IMG/VR virus record: IMGVR_UViG_3300042483_001107
Span: 1 to 22,008 of that record
Reading direction: 5' to 3' (one strand)
Length of the DNA stretch: 22,008 nt
From: a virus
The position numbers and the translations under genes were made by a program. Below, one piece after another: positions 1 to 7,899 of this stretch. The notes below the pieces were generated by a model. It saw only the letters and a list, made by a program, of their open reading frames with translations, was not told the DNA's origin and did no database searches. Positions within the stretch are counted from its first letter, which is position 1, and each line of letters begins with the position of its first letter.

Positions 1-1
1 C

Positions 2-295
2 GTTAATATTGATGATTTTGATAGAGAAATTAAGCACTTAAACCAAGCCTTCAAAACTGGTTCCAGAATAAGCGGAATCACGGTTAATTCTCCATTCACA
101 GGTAAAAAGGGAGAAGGTGAATCGGTCATAGGTAAATTTGAAAGTTTTAAAATCGATAAGCCTAACCAGACAATCCGAGCGTTCATTAGAGATCCAAAAT
201 CAATGAAGCTAGTTGAAGTTTACCCTGAAACACTGACTCGTCTTACGGAGTCTACTTCCCATGTAGCGAAAACCTTCCTGGATTTCGTGATATAA
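2..295 (+). CDS. C-terminal part of an unknown phage protein (5' end outside window)
   Basis: This is an open frame of 97 codons running from the window edge to a TAA at 293-295, so only the C-terminal part is seen. The residues read VNIDDFDREIKHLNQAF at the start and end in HVAKTFLDFVI. It is mostly polar and charged, with no membrane segment and no motif I recognise. It lies 20 bases upstream of the baseplate-like gene at 316 on the same strand, so a tail or baseplate role is possible by position only. Continuity of the frame and codon use like the neighbours support it as real. Function is unknown. Confidence 0.75.
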   Translation, partial: VNIDDFDREIKHLNQAFKTGSRISGITVNSPFTGKKGEGESVIGKFESFKIDKPNQTIRAFIRDPKSMKLVEVYPETLTRLTESTSHVAKTFLDFVI

Positions 296-299
296 TCTT
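288..299 (+). promoter_or_regulatory. possible TATAATC promoter box before the baseplate-like gene
   Basis: A TATAAT core lies at 291-296, about 19 bases before the ATG at 316. It overlaps the end of the preceding gene. It resembles the TATAATA class seen elsewhere in the window but lacks the TTTAG prefix, so it is a weak call. Confidence 0.25.
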
Positions 300-315
300 A
301 AAAGAACAAATACTT

Positions 316-1353
316 ATGGCAATAGAACAAGAGAAGGATCTTGGCGGAGAAGAAGAAATATCTTCATTTCTCGAGCAAGAGGACTCAAAGTACGGCAAAA
401 ATTCAAACGATACAGCTAAGTCGGTTGAAGCTGAGAAACTGCTACCTAAAACTAATTTAGGAACTGCCCGATCAGTTCAAATCGCAGAAGAGTCTTCGAT
501 TTCTGGTGCAAACGATGGATACTGGAAGAACGTGCCTCTTGAGAATTTACCATCAGGCGGATTATTTTACGCAGAAGGTTCAGAATTAACGATTAGAGCA
601 GCAACCGTTTCCGAAATAAGACACTGGTCAACCATTGACGAGGATGATGTTCTTGACATAGACGATAAGTTGAATTTCATAATTGAAAAGTGTACTCGAT
701 TTAAAGTCAAAGGCGGTCAGTCCTGGTTAACTTGGAGAGATATTTTAGAGATCGATAGGTTATACGTAATCTTTTTGATTCATGAAATAAGCTTTCCAGA
801 CGGTCAGAACGAACTTTTCGTTAAGTTACAGTGTACTGAAACTTGTTCAGAAGAAGGTAAGTTCAACGACGAGGTCAAGGTTAAGAGCGGAATGCTTCAA
901 TTTTTCGAATTTCCATCTGAACTTGAGCCATGGTATTCGGCTGAGTATCGCTGCTTTGAAGTAGTTTCGCAAAAGTTAAATGAAACGTTCTATTTGTACA
1001 TGCCGACAATCGGCGTAATCGAAAGACTACGTAAACGCATAGCTGAGGCAAAGACTCTAAATCGATCAATCGATAAGTCTTTTATAAAGATTGCACCGTA
1101 CATCATTCAAGATTGGACCAAGTTTGGTCAGCAAGAATATGCAGCACTACAATCCGAAACTTTAGGTTGGCATATTAATAAGTTCACATTCATTACCAAA
1201 TTCGTTGATCAGGTACAAGCCTCACGAGATAATTCAGTGACGGCTCAATGCCCTAAGTGTGGAGCAAAATTGACGTCATCAATTTTTTCGTCAAACAGCT
1301 TCACTGTCAAAGATCTTTTCCTTATTTCAGGTAGACTTGACCAACTTATTTGA
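316..1353 (+). CDS. T4 gp26-like baseplate hub / tail assembly protein
   Basis: 345 residues. The first 65 or so are acidic, polar and probably disordered. The conserved-looking core starts near residue 70 (WKNVPLENLPSGGLFY) and continues with IRAATVSEIRHWSTIDEDD around 93-111 and DDKLNFIIEKC around 116-126. That pattern matches what I recall of the T4 gp26-type baseplate family (Pfam T4_baseplate). Two cysteine pairs, C173/C177 and C312/C315 (CPKCG), look like the halves of a split zinc ribbon. In T4 the gp26 protein acts in baseplate hub assembly, next to gp51. The C terminus (VKDLFLISGRLDQLI) fits the usual family ending, so the TGA at 1351-1353 is probably a true stop. The last 17 bases overlap a second reading frame, annotated separately. 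The family call is from memory of the motif and is moderately sure. Confidence 0.6.
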   Translation: MAIEQEKDLGGEEEISSFLEQEDSKYGKNSNDTAKSVEAEKLLPKTNLGTARSVQIAEESSISGANDGYWKNVPLENLPSGGLFYAEGSELTIRAATVSEIRHWSTIDEDDVLDIDDKLNFIIEKCTRFKVKGGQSWLTWRDILEIDRLYVIFLIHEISFPDGQNELFVKLQCTETCSEEGKFNDEVKVKSGMLQFFEFPSELEPWYSAEYRCFEVVSQKLNETFYLYMPTIGVIERLRKRIAEAKTLNRSIDKSFIKIAPYIIQDWTKFGQQEYAALQSETLGWHINKFTFITKFVDQVQASRDNSVTAQCPKCGAKLTSSIFSSNSFTVKDLFLISGRLDQLI

Positions 1354-1510
1354 GACCAATCGTCTCCTGGCAGTGAAGCTGCACCAATCGATAACCGAAC
1401 TTTACGGATTACCTTTCTACGAGTACCTAAGCTATGTCAAATTCTTAATAGATGAGTCTGGCACAAACACTCAAGAAGTATTCGAAATTCAAACTGGACT
1501 TGATGCATAA
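1337..1510 (+). CDS. small overlapping ORF after the gp26-like gene, TTG start or +1 frameshift product
   Basis: In the +1 frame relative to the gp26-like gene, an uninterrupted reading frame ends at TAA 1508-1510. It has no ATG. The best independent start is TTG at 1337, with AGG at 1329-1331 upstream, giving 57 residues beginning (M)TNLFETNRLLAVKLHQS and continuing through LPFYEYLSYVKFLID. This looks like real helical protein, and it fills what would otherwise be a 207-base gap. Small helical proteins in this position are common after tail genes, and in T4 gp51 neighbours gp26, so a hub assembly helper is possible. The alternative is a +1 frameshift extension of the upstream protein; the open frame reaches back to 1274. 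Function is not proven. Confidence 0.55.
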   Translation: MTNLFETNRLLAVKLHQSITELYGLPFYEYLSYVKFLIDESGTNTQEVFEIQTGLDA

Positions 1511-1534
1511 TTTGCTCAGGTCCTTTGTTTTTTA

Positions 1535-1542
1535 ATAAATAA
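1535..1542 (+). promoter_or_regulatory. ATAAATAA late-promoter-like motif
   Basis: The sequence TTTAATAAATAACC spans 1531-1544, in the gap before the GTG start at 1561. The motif ends 18 bases before the start. It is close to the T4 late -10 consensus TATAAATA and is repeated in front of other virion-like genes in this window. Confidence 0.55.
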
Positions 1543-1560
1543 CCAAAAGAACTTAACCAA

Positions 1561-2988
1561 GTGAAATATAATCAGAACTACTTAACGTCAGCGACTCTGT
1601 TTACCGAGGCTGGAATAACTAGGCTAGATATTAGAGTTACTGATATCGCTAACGGAGAAATAGTCGCATCTGCTGGCGCGAATGAAGGTAGTTTAAAAAC
1701 AATACACCAAACTGCAATCGATGAAATAAGGGATAAGCTTGATGAATTAAAGATAGTCGGTGTAATTCTACCAAGCGTTAAACAGTTGAAGGAAGGCGAA
1801 ATCAGGTTATTTCCTTCAAAGCCTCAGGCCGGCAGTATCATATCATCCGATCTTAGTTTATTAACCCCGGCGTCTATTTTAGAAAATGAGATTAACAAAC
1901 TATCAACCCCCAAGAATATTCCAACCGAAGAAACTGTTTTATCTAGCGAAACGGCTAAATCAACAGTTAGCGAATCTTCAACTAGCTTAAAATCTTTACC
2001 GATTGAAAATTCAGTCGAGGTCCCTAAAACGACTGAGGCCAAATCTGCTGAGTCTGAAGTTAGATCTACACCAATTCCGACAGTTAAGCCTGAGCCGGTC
2101 GAATCTGTTAAGATTGTGACTGTACCGGTTGAAGTTGAAAGGGCTGCTCCATTGGCAGCAACCGTTGCAACTTCCGGTAACGTTACACAAGCAGCAGTTT
2201 CGCCAATCACGACAACTAACATTACCTCGAATACAGTTAATAAAACCGGCGAATCGATTGCTACTGCTACCGAAAAGGAGATCACTAAGGCCTTATTGGA
2301 AAGTACTAACTCTGTTAGTAAGACAACTGACGTCTCACAAAAGTCAACCAATTCAATCATAAAGGATGGATCAACTCTTTTAAAAGAACTTAGCTCAACC
2401 AAAGAAACTTCTCAAAAGTCAACCATTGAAAAAGTGACTTCTCCAGAAGATTTAATTCTTTCAAGTTTTGGATCAGTTGACTTTATGCAAGGTCTTATTA
2501 AAGAGGGCGTAAAATTTTCTGGTTCTGATAATATATTAAAGGCAGCAAACGAAAAAAAGGAGTCTCTGGCTAGTGGAGTTGAATCAGGTAATAGCAAAAT
2601 CTCTTCCGAGGTAGCTAGTTTAAAAACATCAAAACTAGCTGATTCCAATTCGGTAAAACAATTGCTAACTCCTGATAAAACTTTAGAAAGGAGCGTTCGT
2701 AAATTAACTAAGGATCTTCCTGAATCAATAAACAATCTAAATTCGTCATTTAGCAACTTCTCTCCGCAAAGTTCAAGTACGGCAACCGTTACAAATGAAG
2801 GAGCTAAAATTGATCAGAGTAGCACAGTTAATTCAATGCAACCAAATAACCGGCAAGTCAGTCAACCGGAGACAGCTTCACCGCAAGCTAATTCTCAAAC
2901 CGGCATGAATCAGAGTGATTTTTACATGCAGGCAATATACGCAGCATTGATGTCGGGTAAAATCAGAGTTAAACTAGAACAATTATAA
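1561..2988 (+). CDS. Ser/Thr-rich virion-associated protein, function unknown
   Basis: 475 residues from a GTG start, which is the first start codon downstream of a late-promoter-like motif. Residues 1-115 look folded, with alternating strands and helices (ITRLDIRVTDIANGEIVAS, then KLDELKIVGVILP). Residues from about 115 to 440 are dominated by Ser, Thr, Lys, Glu and Val and are probably a long disordered or extended linker. The last 25 residues (SDFYMQAIYAALMSGKIRVK) look like a short helical docking segment. No known domain was recognised. Position between a gp26-like gene and a membrane-anchored gene, plus the late motif, suggests a tail or baseplate component, perhaps a scaffold or length-related protein; that is inference. 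The following gene starts one base after the stop. Confidence 0.75.
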   Translation: MKYNQNYLTSATLFTEAGITRLDIRVTDIANGEIVASAGANEGSLKTIHQTAIDEIRDKLDELKIVGVILPSVKQLKEGEIRLFPSKPQAGSIISSDLSLLTPASILENEINKLSTPKNIPTEETVLSSETAKSTVSESSTSLKSLPIENSVEVPKTTEAKSAESEVRSTPIPTVKPEPVESVKIVTVPVEVERAAPLAATVATSGNVTQAAVSPITTTNITSNTVNKTGESIATATEKEITKALLESTNSVSKTTDVSQKSTNSIIKDGSTLLKELSSTKETSQKSTIEKVTSPEDLILSSFGSVDFMQGLIKEGVKFSGSDNILKAANEKKESLASGVESGNSKISSEVASLKTSKLADSNSVKQLLTPDKTLERSVRKLTKDLPESINNLNSSFSNFSPQSSSTATVTNEGAKIDQSSTVNSMQPNNRQVSQPETASPQANSQTGMNQSDFYMQAIYAALMSGKIRVKLEQL

Positions 2989-2989
2989 T

Positions 2990-3217
2990 ATGGAACACAT
3001 AAATCAAATTCGAGAAATCGTAAACGAGTACAGCAAGATAACTGCTGGAATTAATGAGCTTGAAAGAATGACTCAATTGCTAAACTTTAGAAAAAATGAG
3101 TTAGAGACAGCATTGAACAACAACAAGAACCGTGAGAAAGCCCTAATAGATAAAATAGTAGAGGAGACTGGTCAGGCTCCAGACTTTTATAAAATTATGT
3201 CAGACTTAAATGTTTAA
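2990..3217 (+). CDS. small coiled-coil protein, function unknown
   Basis: 75 residues, almost entirely predicted helix by eye. Heptad-like spacing of Ile and Leu runs from IREIVNEYSKI through LERMTQLLNFRKNELETAL, suggesting a coiled coil over residues 5-60. It starts one base after the stop of the 475-residue gene and overlaps the next gene by 8 bases (ATGTTTAA), so the three are translationally linked. Such small helical proteins often act as assembly chaperones or adaptors in tail operons, but nothing in the sequence fixes the role. Confidence 0.75.
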   Translation: MEHINQIREIVNEYSKITAGINELERMTQLLNFRKNELETALNNNKNREKALIDKIVEETGQAPDFYKIMSDLNV

Positions 3218-3839
3218 ACCATTATTGAAATTAGATCTAAAATCGATACTACTTGTCGTATTAGTGCTAATAATTGTATTAATGAGATCGTGCGAAGGTG
3301 GAGACTCTAAACCTGTAACTACCGTTAAGATCGATGGAAAAAAATACGAAGTCGTAAAGCACGATATCGATACATTTATCCAAAAGAAAGAAACTGTTGT
3401 TTACAAAAAAGGTACCGATATTTACCATGACACGACAATCTACGTACCAACTCCAATTAGCTTTGATACAGTACAGGTGGTAAACGACTATTATGCTAAA
3501 CGAGTTTACACAGATACTTTAAAATTAGCAGATTCGCTAGGTTACATTGTAGTTAATGACACAATTTCACAAAATAGCTTACTAGGTAGATTATGGAATG
3601 CCCAAGTAAATAAGACAACTATAAAAGAAACGCTAATCGTTAAAGAGCTTCCAAAGAATCAAGTTTATATTGGTTTAGTCGGATGTTTCGATAAGGCAAC
3701 CGTTGTTAACTTTGCAGGTCCATCGATAATGTTAAAAACGAAAACTGACAAAGTGTACAGTATCGGAGTCGGATACTCTGCCTCTAAAGTAGTGTCAATT
3801 CAAGGTGGATTGTACTGGAAAATTAAATTAAAGAAATAA
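3210..3839 (+). CDS. membrane-anchored or lipoprotein-like phage protein, conserved type of unknown function
   Basis: 209 residues. A basic start (MFKPLLKLDLK) is followed by a strong hydrophobic segment at about residues 11-25 (SILLVVLVLIIVLMRSC). This is either an N-terminal membrane anchor or a lipoprotein signal with Cys28 as the lipidated residue; the MRS before the Cys is a poor lipobox. After it come Val/Thr/Asp-rich strands (KKYEVVKHDIDTF, KKGTDIYHDTTIYVPTP). The C-terminal third (YIGLVGCFDKATVVNF to the final GGLYWKIKLKK) looks like beta hairpins of an outer-membrane-like barrel fragment. I recall similar proteins in large Bacteroidetes phages, without a known function. An envelope role such as spanin-like or host-surface interaction is possible. 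It overlaps both neighbours by 8 bases and 1 base. Confidence 0.75.
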   Translation: MFKPLLKLDLKSILLVVLVLIIVLMRSCEGGDSKPVTTVKIDGKKYEVVKHDIDTFIQKKETVVYKKGTDIYHDTTIYVPTPISFDTVQVVNDYYAKRVYTDTLKLADSLGYIVVNDTISQNSLLGRLWNAQVNKTTIKETLIVKELPKNQVYIGLVGCFDKATVVNFAGPSIMLKTKTDKVYSIGVGYSASKVVSIQGGLYWKIKLKK

Positions 3840-5899
3840 TGATTTCTAGATTTGTAACACTAACTGATTACTGCGTATTGGAGTACATGATGACTCCATT
3901 AGGAGACCCTGCGCCAAACATTATCAATTCACAATACTACCTTGTTGATAACAAGCACGTTGACGGTTATCAGGTGTATAACACTGATTCGTATGATAGC
4001 ATTACTAAAAATACTAGAGGACTAAGCGTTGTTGCGCTAGGCGGTTCACGATTAGTTAAAGTTGATCTTACTGATATACCGATCTACACACAGTACGATC
4101 CAAATATTACTGAGACTCAGATTGCTGCAAGCCTAAGCAGTTTCACAATAATGGATACGATGAGGTTTCACTTTGCCTCAGGTTTTAATTTCACAGAAGT
4201 TGAAAATATTATTTTAGGAGCTCGTCAAAAGCTGAATGATCTAAAGCAATTACAGTTAGCGAATGTATTAGTGGATGCACAAACAGCTCAAACTCTTTTA
4301 ACTTTCAATCCAAAACCGCTGTACTTAGCGAATACAATCTATGATAAGTATATTGATATTAAGGTCCCTACTTTATCGTACTTAGCAGAAGATTTTAATC
4401 AATTTGAGTCAGCGTCATTTGAATATGCATTAACTGATGGAATCGGGTTCATTAAGGATGCTCCAATAACAGTTTCATTAATTGAAGCGACCTATGAAGA
4501 TTATTATCCAGAAAATGGAGAGAAATATGAACTGTATCGAGTTGCCAACTATTTTGAAGGATCAGTTCCTCAAATCAATGAGTTCGATAGTTTAGGCGCG
4601 ATAATCCAAGAGGCAACTGACGGAGACTACATTGAGTTCTTTGCTACCTGGAATGGAACATTCGCCGAGGACCTAATTTCAACGCTAAATGCAAAAGGTC
4701 CAGATAACGATTGGATTTTCATTCACCAACTCCAAGTTTACGAACAGGTTGGAACAGCGATCGTACCTTCCGGCAATTTCACAGTTTATCAAGAAGATAA
4801 TTTTGACACTGCTCTAAGTTACAGACCAATCCTAAAGGAGGCTGGTTTTGCGGTGTCAATGTCAATCGACTACACTCTTCGACTTGTGAATAAAAAGACA
4901 GGAGATCAGATCATTAGAGCTGGGTCAATGTCCCTATTCAACCCAAATAAGTACGGCAAGTATTTAACTAAACTTGAGCTTGCGGACAAACCTCAATCGA
5001 TGAAAGTTTACAATAAAATCATTCAAAAGAATCTTGAGATTTCTAACCTGTTTACTGGAGGTAAAACGCCAAAATCTTCAACTTCTCAAATGGTAGCTCC
5101 GCCTACTGTGATCGAAAAAGAGGTCAAGGTCGGAGTCCCAGTATTTTATAAGCAGGCTAACATTCAAATAAGTCAAAAGAATGCTCTACTTAAATACGGA
5201 GACGGGTCAATGGAGGTTATTTTTGGACAGGGCGAATTAATTATTCCAATCGATCCTACTGATAACTTTTTTAAGATCAACGTATACGAAAAGAATCCAG
5301 CTAATCCAAAGGTCCATACTCCTGCTAACTTAAATAACAATTCAACATTTGCATTAACGTTCGGATCTGATTCAAAATTTGTTTATAATGGACTTACTGA
5401 TCCAGCTTACGTGGATCCAAGTAAAGGCCAATTGGCTTTTAGAATACCTAAGGATCAGGCAAAGAAAATTCTTGAGTCAACCAATACTACTCTATTCATT
5501 TCTCTAATTGGCGAGGACGGCACCGAAACTTTACTGTATACTGGTCGATGGTTACCGTCTTCACAGTATGCTACGGTATTAAGAGCAAATGAGGCTGCTC
5601 AAAATACACTGCTAAATGATCCTCAAGCGGTTATTTCTGAGCTAAGAGAGAAGATTACTTCACTTGAGGCATCTAATGCTGCGCTAATTAGGCGCCTAGG
5701 AACCACTAGACCTATATCAGGTAACTTATCGACTAAAACTGAAAATATTAAAAACATAAACCCAATAGCTGGACAGTTAAATCCTTATACTGATTTAGTA
5801 CAGGCGAATCCTAATACAGAGACGACAAATACAACAACAATCATCCAAGATGAACCGGTTCCTACGACTACTCGCAGATCGCAAAGGTCAAAGAGGTGA
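3839..5899 (+). CDS. large virion structural protein, function unknown
   Basis: 686 residues; the ATG overlaps the upstream TAA by one base, so it is read in the same operon. The protein is rich in aromatic and beta-prone segments throughout (for example SFTIMDTMRFHFASGFNF and SFEYALTDGIGFIKDAPI), with no signal peptide and no membrane segment. Residues about 599-620 (ISELREKITSLEASNAALI) form a short coiled coil. The last 65 residues are low-complexity Asn/Thr-rich and end in a basic tail (TTRRSQRSKR). The size and beta-rich composition fit a tail, neck or baseplate wedge component, and its operon supports that. No specific family was recognised. Confidence 0.8.
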   Translation: MISRFVTLTDYCVLEYMMTPLGDPAPNIINSQYYLVDNKHVDGYQVYNTDSYDSITKNTRGLSVVALGGSRLVKVDLTDIPIYTQYDPNITETQIAASLSSFTIMDTMRFHFASGFNFTEVENIILGARQKLNDLKQLQLANVLVDAQTAQTLLTFNPKPLYLANTIYDKYIDIKVPTLSYLAEDFNQFESASFEYALTDGIGFIKDAPITVSLIEATYEDYYPENGEKYELYRVANYFEGSVPQINEFDSLGAIIQEATDGDYIEFFATWNGTFAEDLISTLNAKGPDNDWIFIHQLQVYEQVGTAIVPSGNFTVYQEDNFDTALSYRPILKEAGFAVSMSIDYTLRLVNKKTGDQIIRAGSMSLFNPNKYGKYLTKLELADKPQSMKVYNKIIQKNLEISNLFTGGKTPKSSTSQMVAPPTVIEKEVKVGVPVFYKQANIQISQKNALLKYGDGSMEVIFGQGELIIPIDPTDNFFKINVYEKNPANPKVHTPANLNNNSTFALTFGSDSKFVYNGLTDPAYVDPSKGQLAFRIPKDQAKKILESTNTTLFISLIGEDGTETLLYTGRWLPSSQYATVLRANEAAQNTLLNDPQAVISELREKITSLEASNAALIRRLGTTRPISGNLSTKTENIKNINPIAGQLNPYTDLVQANPNTETTNTTTIIQDEPVPTTTRRSQRSKR

Positions 5900-5959
5900 A
5901 TACCATGGAGGTAACCGACCGCGTAGATAACAATAATTCATTTAGACCAGTTTGAATGA

Positions 5960-6016
5960 ATAAATAACTCTAGCATATACAGATAAATAAAATCAGCGAT
6001 ATAAGCTGATAAATAA
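5960..6016 (+). promoter_or_regulatory. three tandem ATAAATAA late-promoter-like motifs with a small inverted repeat
   Basis: Exact ATAAATAA octamers lie at 5960-5967, 5983-5990 and 6009-6016 in the 137-base gap before the ATG at 6037. The last ends 20 bases before the start, as at other late genes here. Between the second and third, ATCAGC (5992-5997) and GCTGAT (6005-6010) form a six-base inverted repeat with a seven-base loop. Multiple initiation sites would suit a very abundant product. Confidence 0.6.
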
Positions 6017-6036
6017 TAAAAAAGACAAGCGTTTCA

Positions 6037-7575
6037 ATGAACGGTCTCATACAAGAACTAACAACTGAGCTCAAATCTAATTCGAGCATAAATTCTAGCA
6101 TCGCCGCGAAGGTTGTGCTTGAATCAATCAACAATTCACTTATGTTGGGTGTTGCGCCTAACCAAATCTTAGAAAATTCTCTAGAAACTTTGGAGCAATT
6201 TGCTACAGAAATGGTAAACGAAAACCTTAAGGAAGTCGTTGCTAAATTTAAGAAACTGGCTGAAAAGCCTACAGCAAGTCTGCAGAACATGGCTAAGGAA
6301 GCTGGTCTAAAGATCAAACTTCAAGCTATCAAAGAATCTGAAACTTATGGAGATCCAGTTTTCAAGCATACTGTTGCTAGATTGGAAGAGGCTGTTAATT
6401 CTATGCCAGAATACAGAGCTTTAGGTTTTGTGTACGAAGGTCTTTCTAAATTCGCTTATGATAAAACGGTTGCTGGAATTTTAGAAGAAATTTCAACATA
6501 CGTTAACAACAATCGCGTAAAGTTAGAAGTATTAAACTCTGTTTTTGAAATGAGATTGGCTGGTCCAGTTCTTTACAAAGATGCATGCGCTCTTCTTGAG
6601 CAAGCAGTATTAGAAGGAATTGAAACTTCGGACGGTATTAAAATGAAATTGCGTTCTTTTTCTAATTTGCCAGTGGTTAGTAGACTTATTAACACAGTAA
6701 GCATGTTAGAGGCAAAAACTGATGGAACCTTTAATTTAGGAATCGGTAACGGAGACGCTCAAGTAAAGCCAATCGTAGCTCCTTTTTATAAAGTTACAGA
6801 GAGCGATGCATTAATTTTCATCGATAATAAATTCATCAAAGTTTCAGAAAATGATGATCCTACTCAAGTAACCGCAGAAGATGCTCAAGAATTTCCTGAT
6901 TTCTTTGAAATCTGTGAAGCTTTTAGATTCTTGAACTTCAAAGAATCTGGTTCAGATACAGTTGCCAAAGGTAGAAACCTATCAGTAGCATTCGGAATCA
7001 ACGAGAACGGTACCTTAAACCTTAAGTTAAATGGTGCAGTTGTTGAAAATCTAGATTCAGTTAGACTAACTGAACTTTTCGTAATGGAATCGCTTGAAAC
7101 ACGTAGTGCTCTTACTAAGATCTTTGATAACTTAGATCTTATTGTCAATATTGAATTTGGTAAAACTATCGTTAACGAAAGACTTGGAAGAAATTCAATT
7201 GTTTTAAATCTTGGAGAAAACATTTTCGTTTTTGAAAAATTAGGAGACACTCGTATTCTTAAGAAGATGAAGGACCTAACTTTCCACAATTACGTAATGG
7301 AAAACTTCAAGTACGACGTTAGTGAACTTTATTCGATTCAATTAGAAGAAAGAGACATTAAAATCAAGGAACTTAATTCAGAGAAATCGGTAATTGAAGC
7401 TAACTTAGAGAAATTAGAAAAAACTATTTCTCAAATTAACGAAGCTTTAGCAGATTCATCAATCTCTGCTGATAATAAAGAAAAATTAAACGAACTTAGA
7501 ATGTCAATTGAAAAGAACGTTAATTCTCTAAAGAATCAATACATCTTAGTCGATCAGTCCAAAAAAAAAGCTTAA
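6037..7575 (+). CDS. probable abundant virion protein with C-terminal coiled coil; ends on an A9 slip site
   Basis: 512 residues. The N-terminal 130 residues are helical. The middle (about 220-420) mixes strands and helices. Residues about 433-505 form a clear coiled coil (ERDIKIKELNSEKSVIEANL and on), ending QSKKKA. No cysteine pattern or membrane segment stands out, and I recognise no family. Three tandem late-promoter-like motifs precede it, which points to high late expression and so to a virion or prohead protein; that is inference. The last three lysine codons are a run of nine A residues (7561-7569). A -1 shift there bypasses the TAA at 7573-7575 and reads into the downstream SH3/KOW-like frame, giving a 609-residue product. 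Confidence 0.8.
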   Translation: MNGLIQELTTELKSNSSINSSIAAKVVLESINNSLMLGVAPNQILENSLETLEQFATEMVNENLKEVVAKFKKLAEKPTASLQNMAKEAGLKIKLQAIKESETYGDPVFKHTVARLEEAVNSMPEYRALGFVYEGLSKFAYDKTVAGILEEISTYVNNNRVKLEVLNSVFEMRLAGPVLYKDACALLEQAVLEGIETSDGIKMKLRSFSNLPVVSRLINTVSMLEAKTDGTFNLGIGNGDAQVKPIVAPFYKVTESDALIFIDNKFIKVSENDDPTQVTAEDAQEFPDFFEICEAFRFLNFKESGSDTVAKGRNLSVAFGINENGTLNLKLNGAVVENLDSVRLTELFVMESLETRSALTKIFDNLDLIVNIEFGKTIVNERLGRNSIVLNLGENIFVFEKLGDTRILKKMKDLTFHNYVMENFKYDVSELYSIQLEERDIKIKELNSEKSVIEANLEKLEKTISQINEALADSSISADNKEKLNELRMSIEKNVNSLKNQYILVDQSKKKA

Positions 7576-7604
7576 GTGAGTCTGAGGACATTACTCTAGT
7601 GTCC
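7561..7604 (+). other. candidate -1 recoding site: A9 run followed by a hairpin
   Basis: Nine A residues (7561-7569) sit in frame as AAA AAA AAA, two codons before the stop of the 512-residue gene. They contain the -1 slippery heptamer A AAA AAA. An inverted repeat, GGACATT (7586-7592) and AGTGTCC (7598-7604), forms a seven-pair stem with one G-U and a five-base loop. The stem starts 16 bases after the run, which is longer than the usual spacer for ribosomal -1 sites. Transcriptional slippage, as known for the A9 run of Thermus thermophilus dnaX, is an alternative, and so is a sequencing indel. Confidence 0.5.
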
Positions 7605-7865
7605 CCAACCTCTGCGAAGTACGCAACTGGCCAACGTGTCATGTTGAAGTCAGGTCAATCTGCAACAATCGTTGGAATTGACCCAGTTGGTAAAACTTAC
7701 AAGGTAATGGGATCTGATAATAAGTACCAATCCGTTAAGCCTGAAGAGATTGAAAAGATTGACTCGTCTAAATATAAAGACTATCAGCAATCTGGTCCAA
7801 ATCCTGAAAATCCAGACGAACTTTCAATTAAAGAAAAAGACGTTACTCTAGACCAAAGCTCATAA
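7599..7865 (+). CDS. SH3/KOW-like domain, either a small protein from GTG or the -1 frame extension of the upstream virion protein
   Basis: 88 residues from the GTG at 7599. Residues 8-55 read like a small beta-barrel of the KOW/SH3 type (YATGQRVMLKSGQSATIVGI, then KTYKVMGSDNKY and SVKPEEIEKI). The rest is a hydrophilic tail. The GTG is a poor start with no ribosome-binding sequence, and it lies inside the hairpin. The frame is open upstream through 7569 into the A9 run, reading SLSESEDITLVSP before the domain. That makes it more likely the C-terminal extension of the 512-residue protein produced by a -1 shift. As an added surface domain it would resemble decoration or Ig-like domains attached to phage structural proteins by frameshifting. 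Translation is likely; which of the two routes is used is open. Confidence 0.6.
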   Translation: MSPTSAKYATGQRVMLKSGQSATIVGIDPVGKTYKVMGSDNKYQSVKPEEIEKIDSSKYKDYQQSGPNPENPDELSIKEKDVTLDQSS

Positions 7866-7867
7866 TC

Positions 7868-7879
7868 TTTAGTATAATA
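7868..7879 (+). promoter_or_regulatory. TTTAGTATAATA promoter-like motif
   Basis: The 12-mer TTTAGTATAATA lies just after the KOW-like frame ends and 20 bases before the ATG at 7900. The same 12-mer occurs at 15811 and 19976. It gives the methyltransferase-glycosylase-glycosyltransferase cassette its own start, separate from the late genes around it. Confidence 0.6.
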
Positions 7880-7899
7880 TTCTCTAAAGATAATGTAAA

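Noticed and set aside
1824-2402. 192-codon open frame on the minus strand, antisense to the Ser/Thr-rich protein
   Set aside because: Its Val/Ser/Leu-rich sequence is what the complement of Ser/Thr/Lys/Glu codons gives, and the plus-strand gene has promoter, spacing and operon context.
5905-5955. 16-codon ORF starting ATGGAGGTAACC after the 686-residue gene, containing a Shine-Dalgarno-like GGAGGT
   Set aside because: Too short to judge, no match to anything known, and no gene start lies at a useful distance for the GGAGGT; probably chance or leader sequence.
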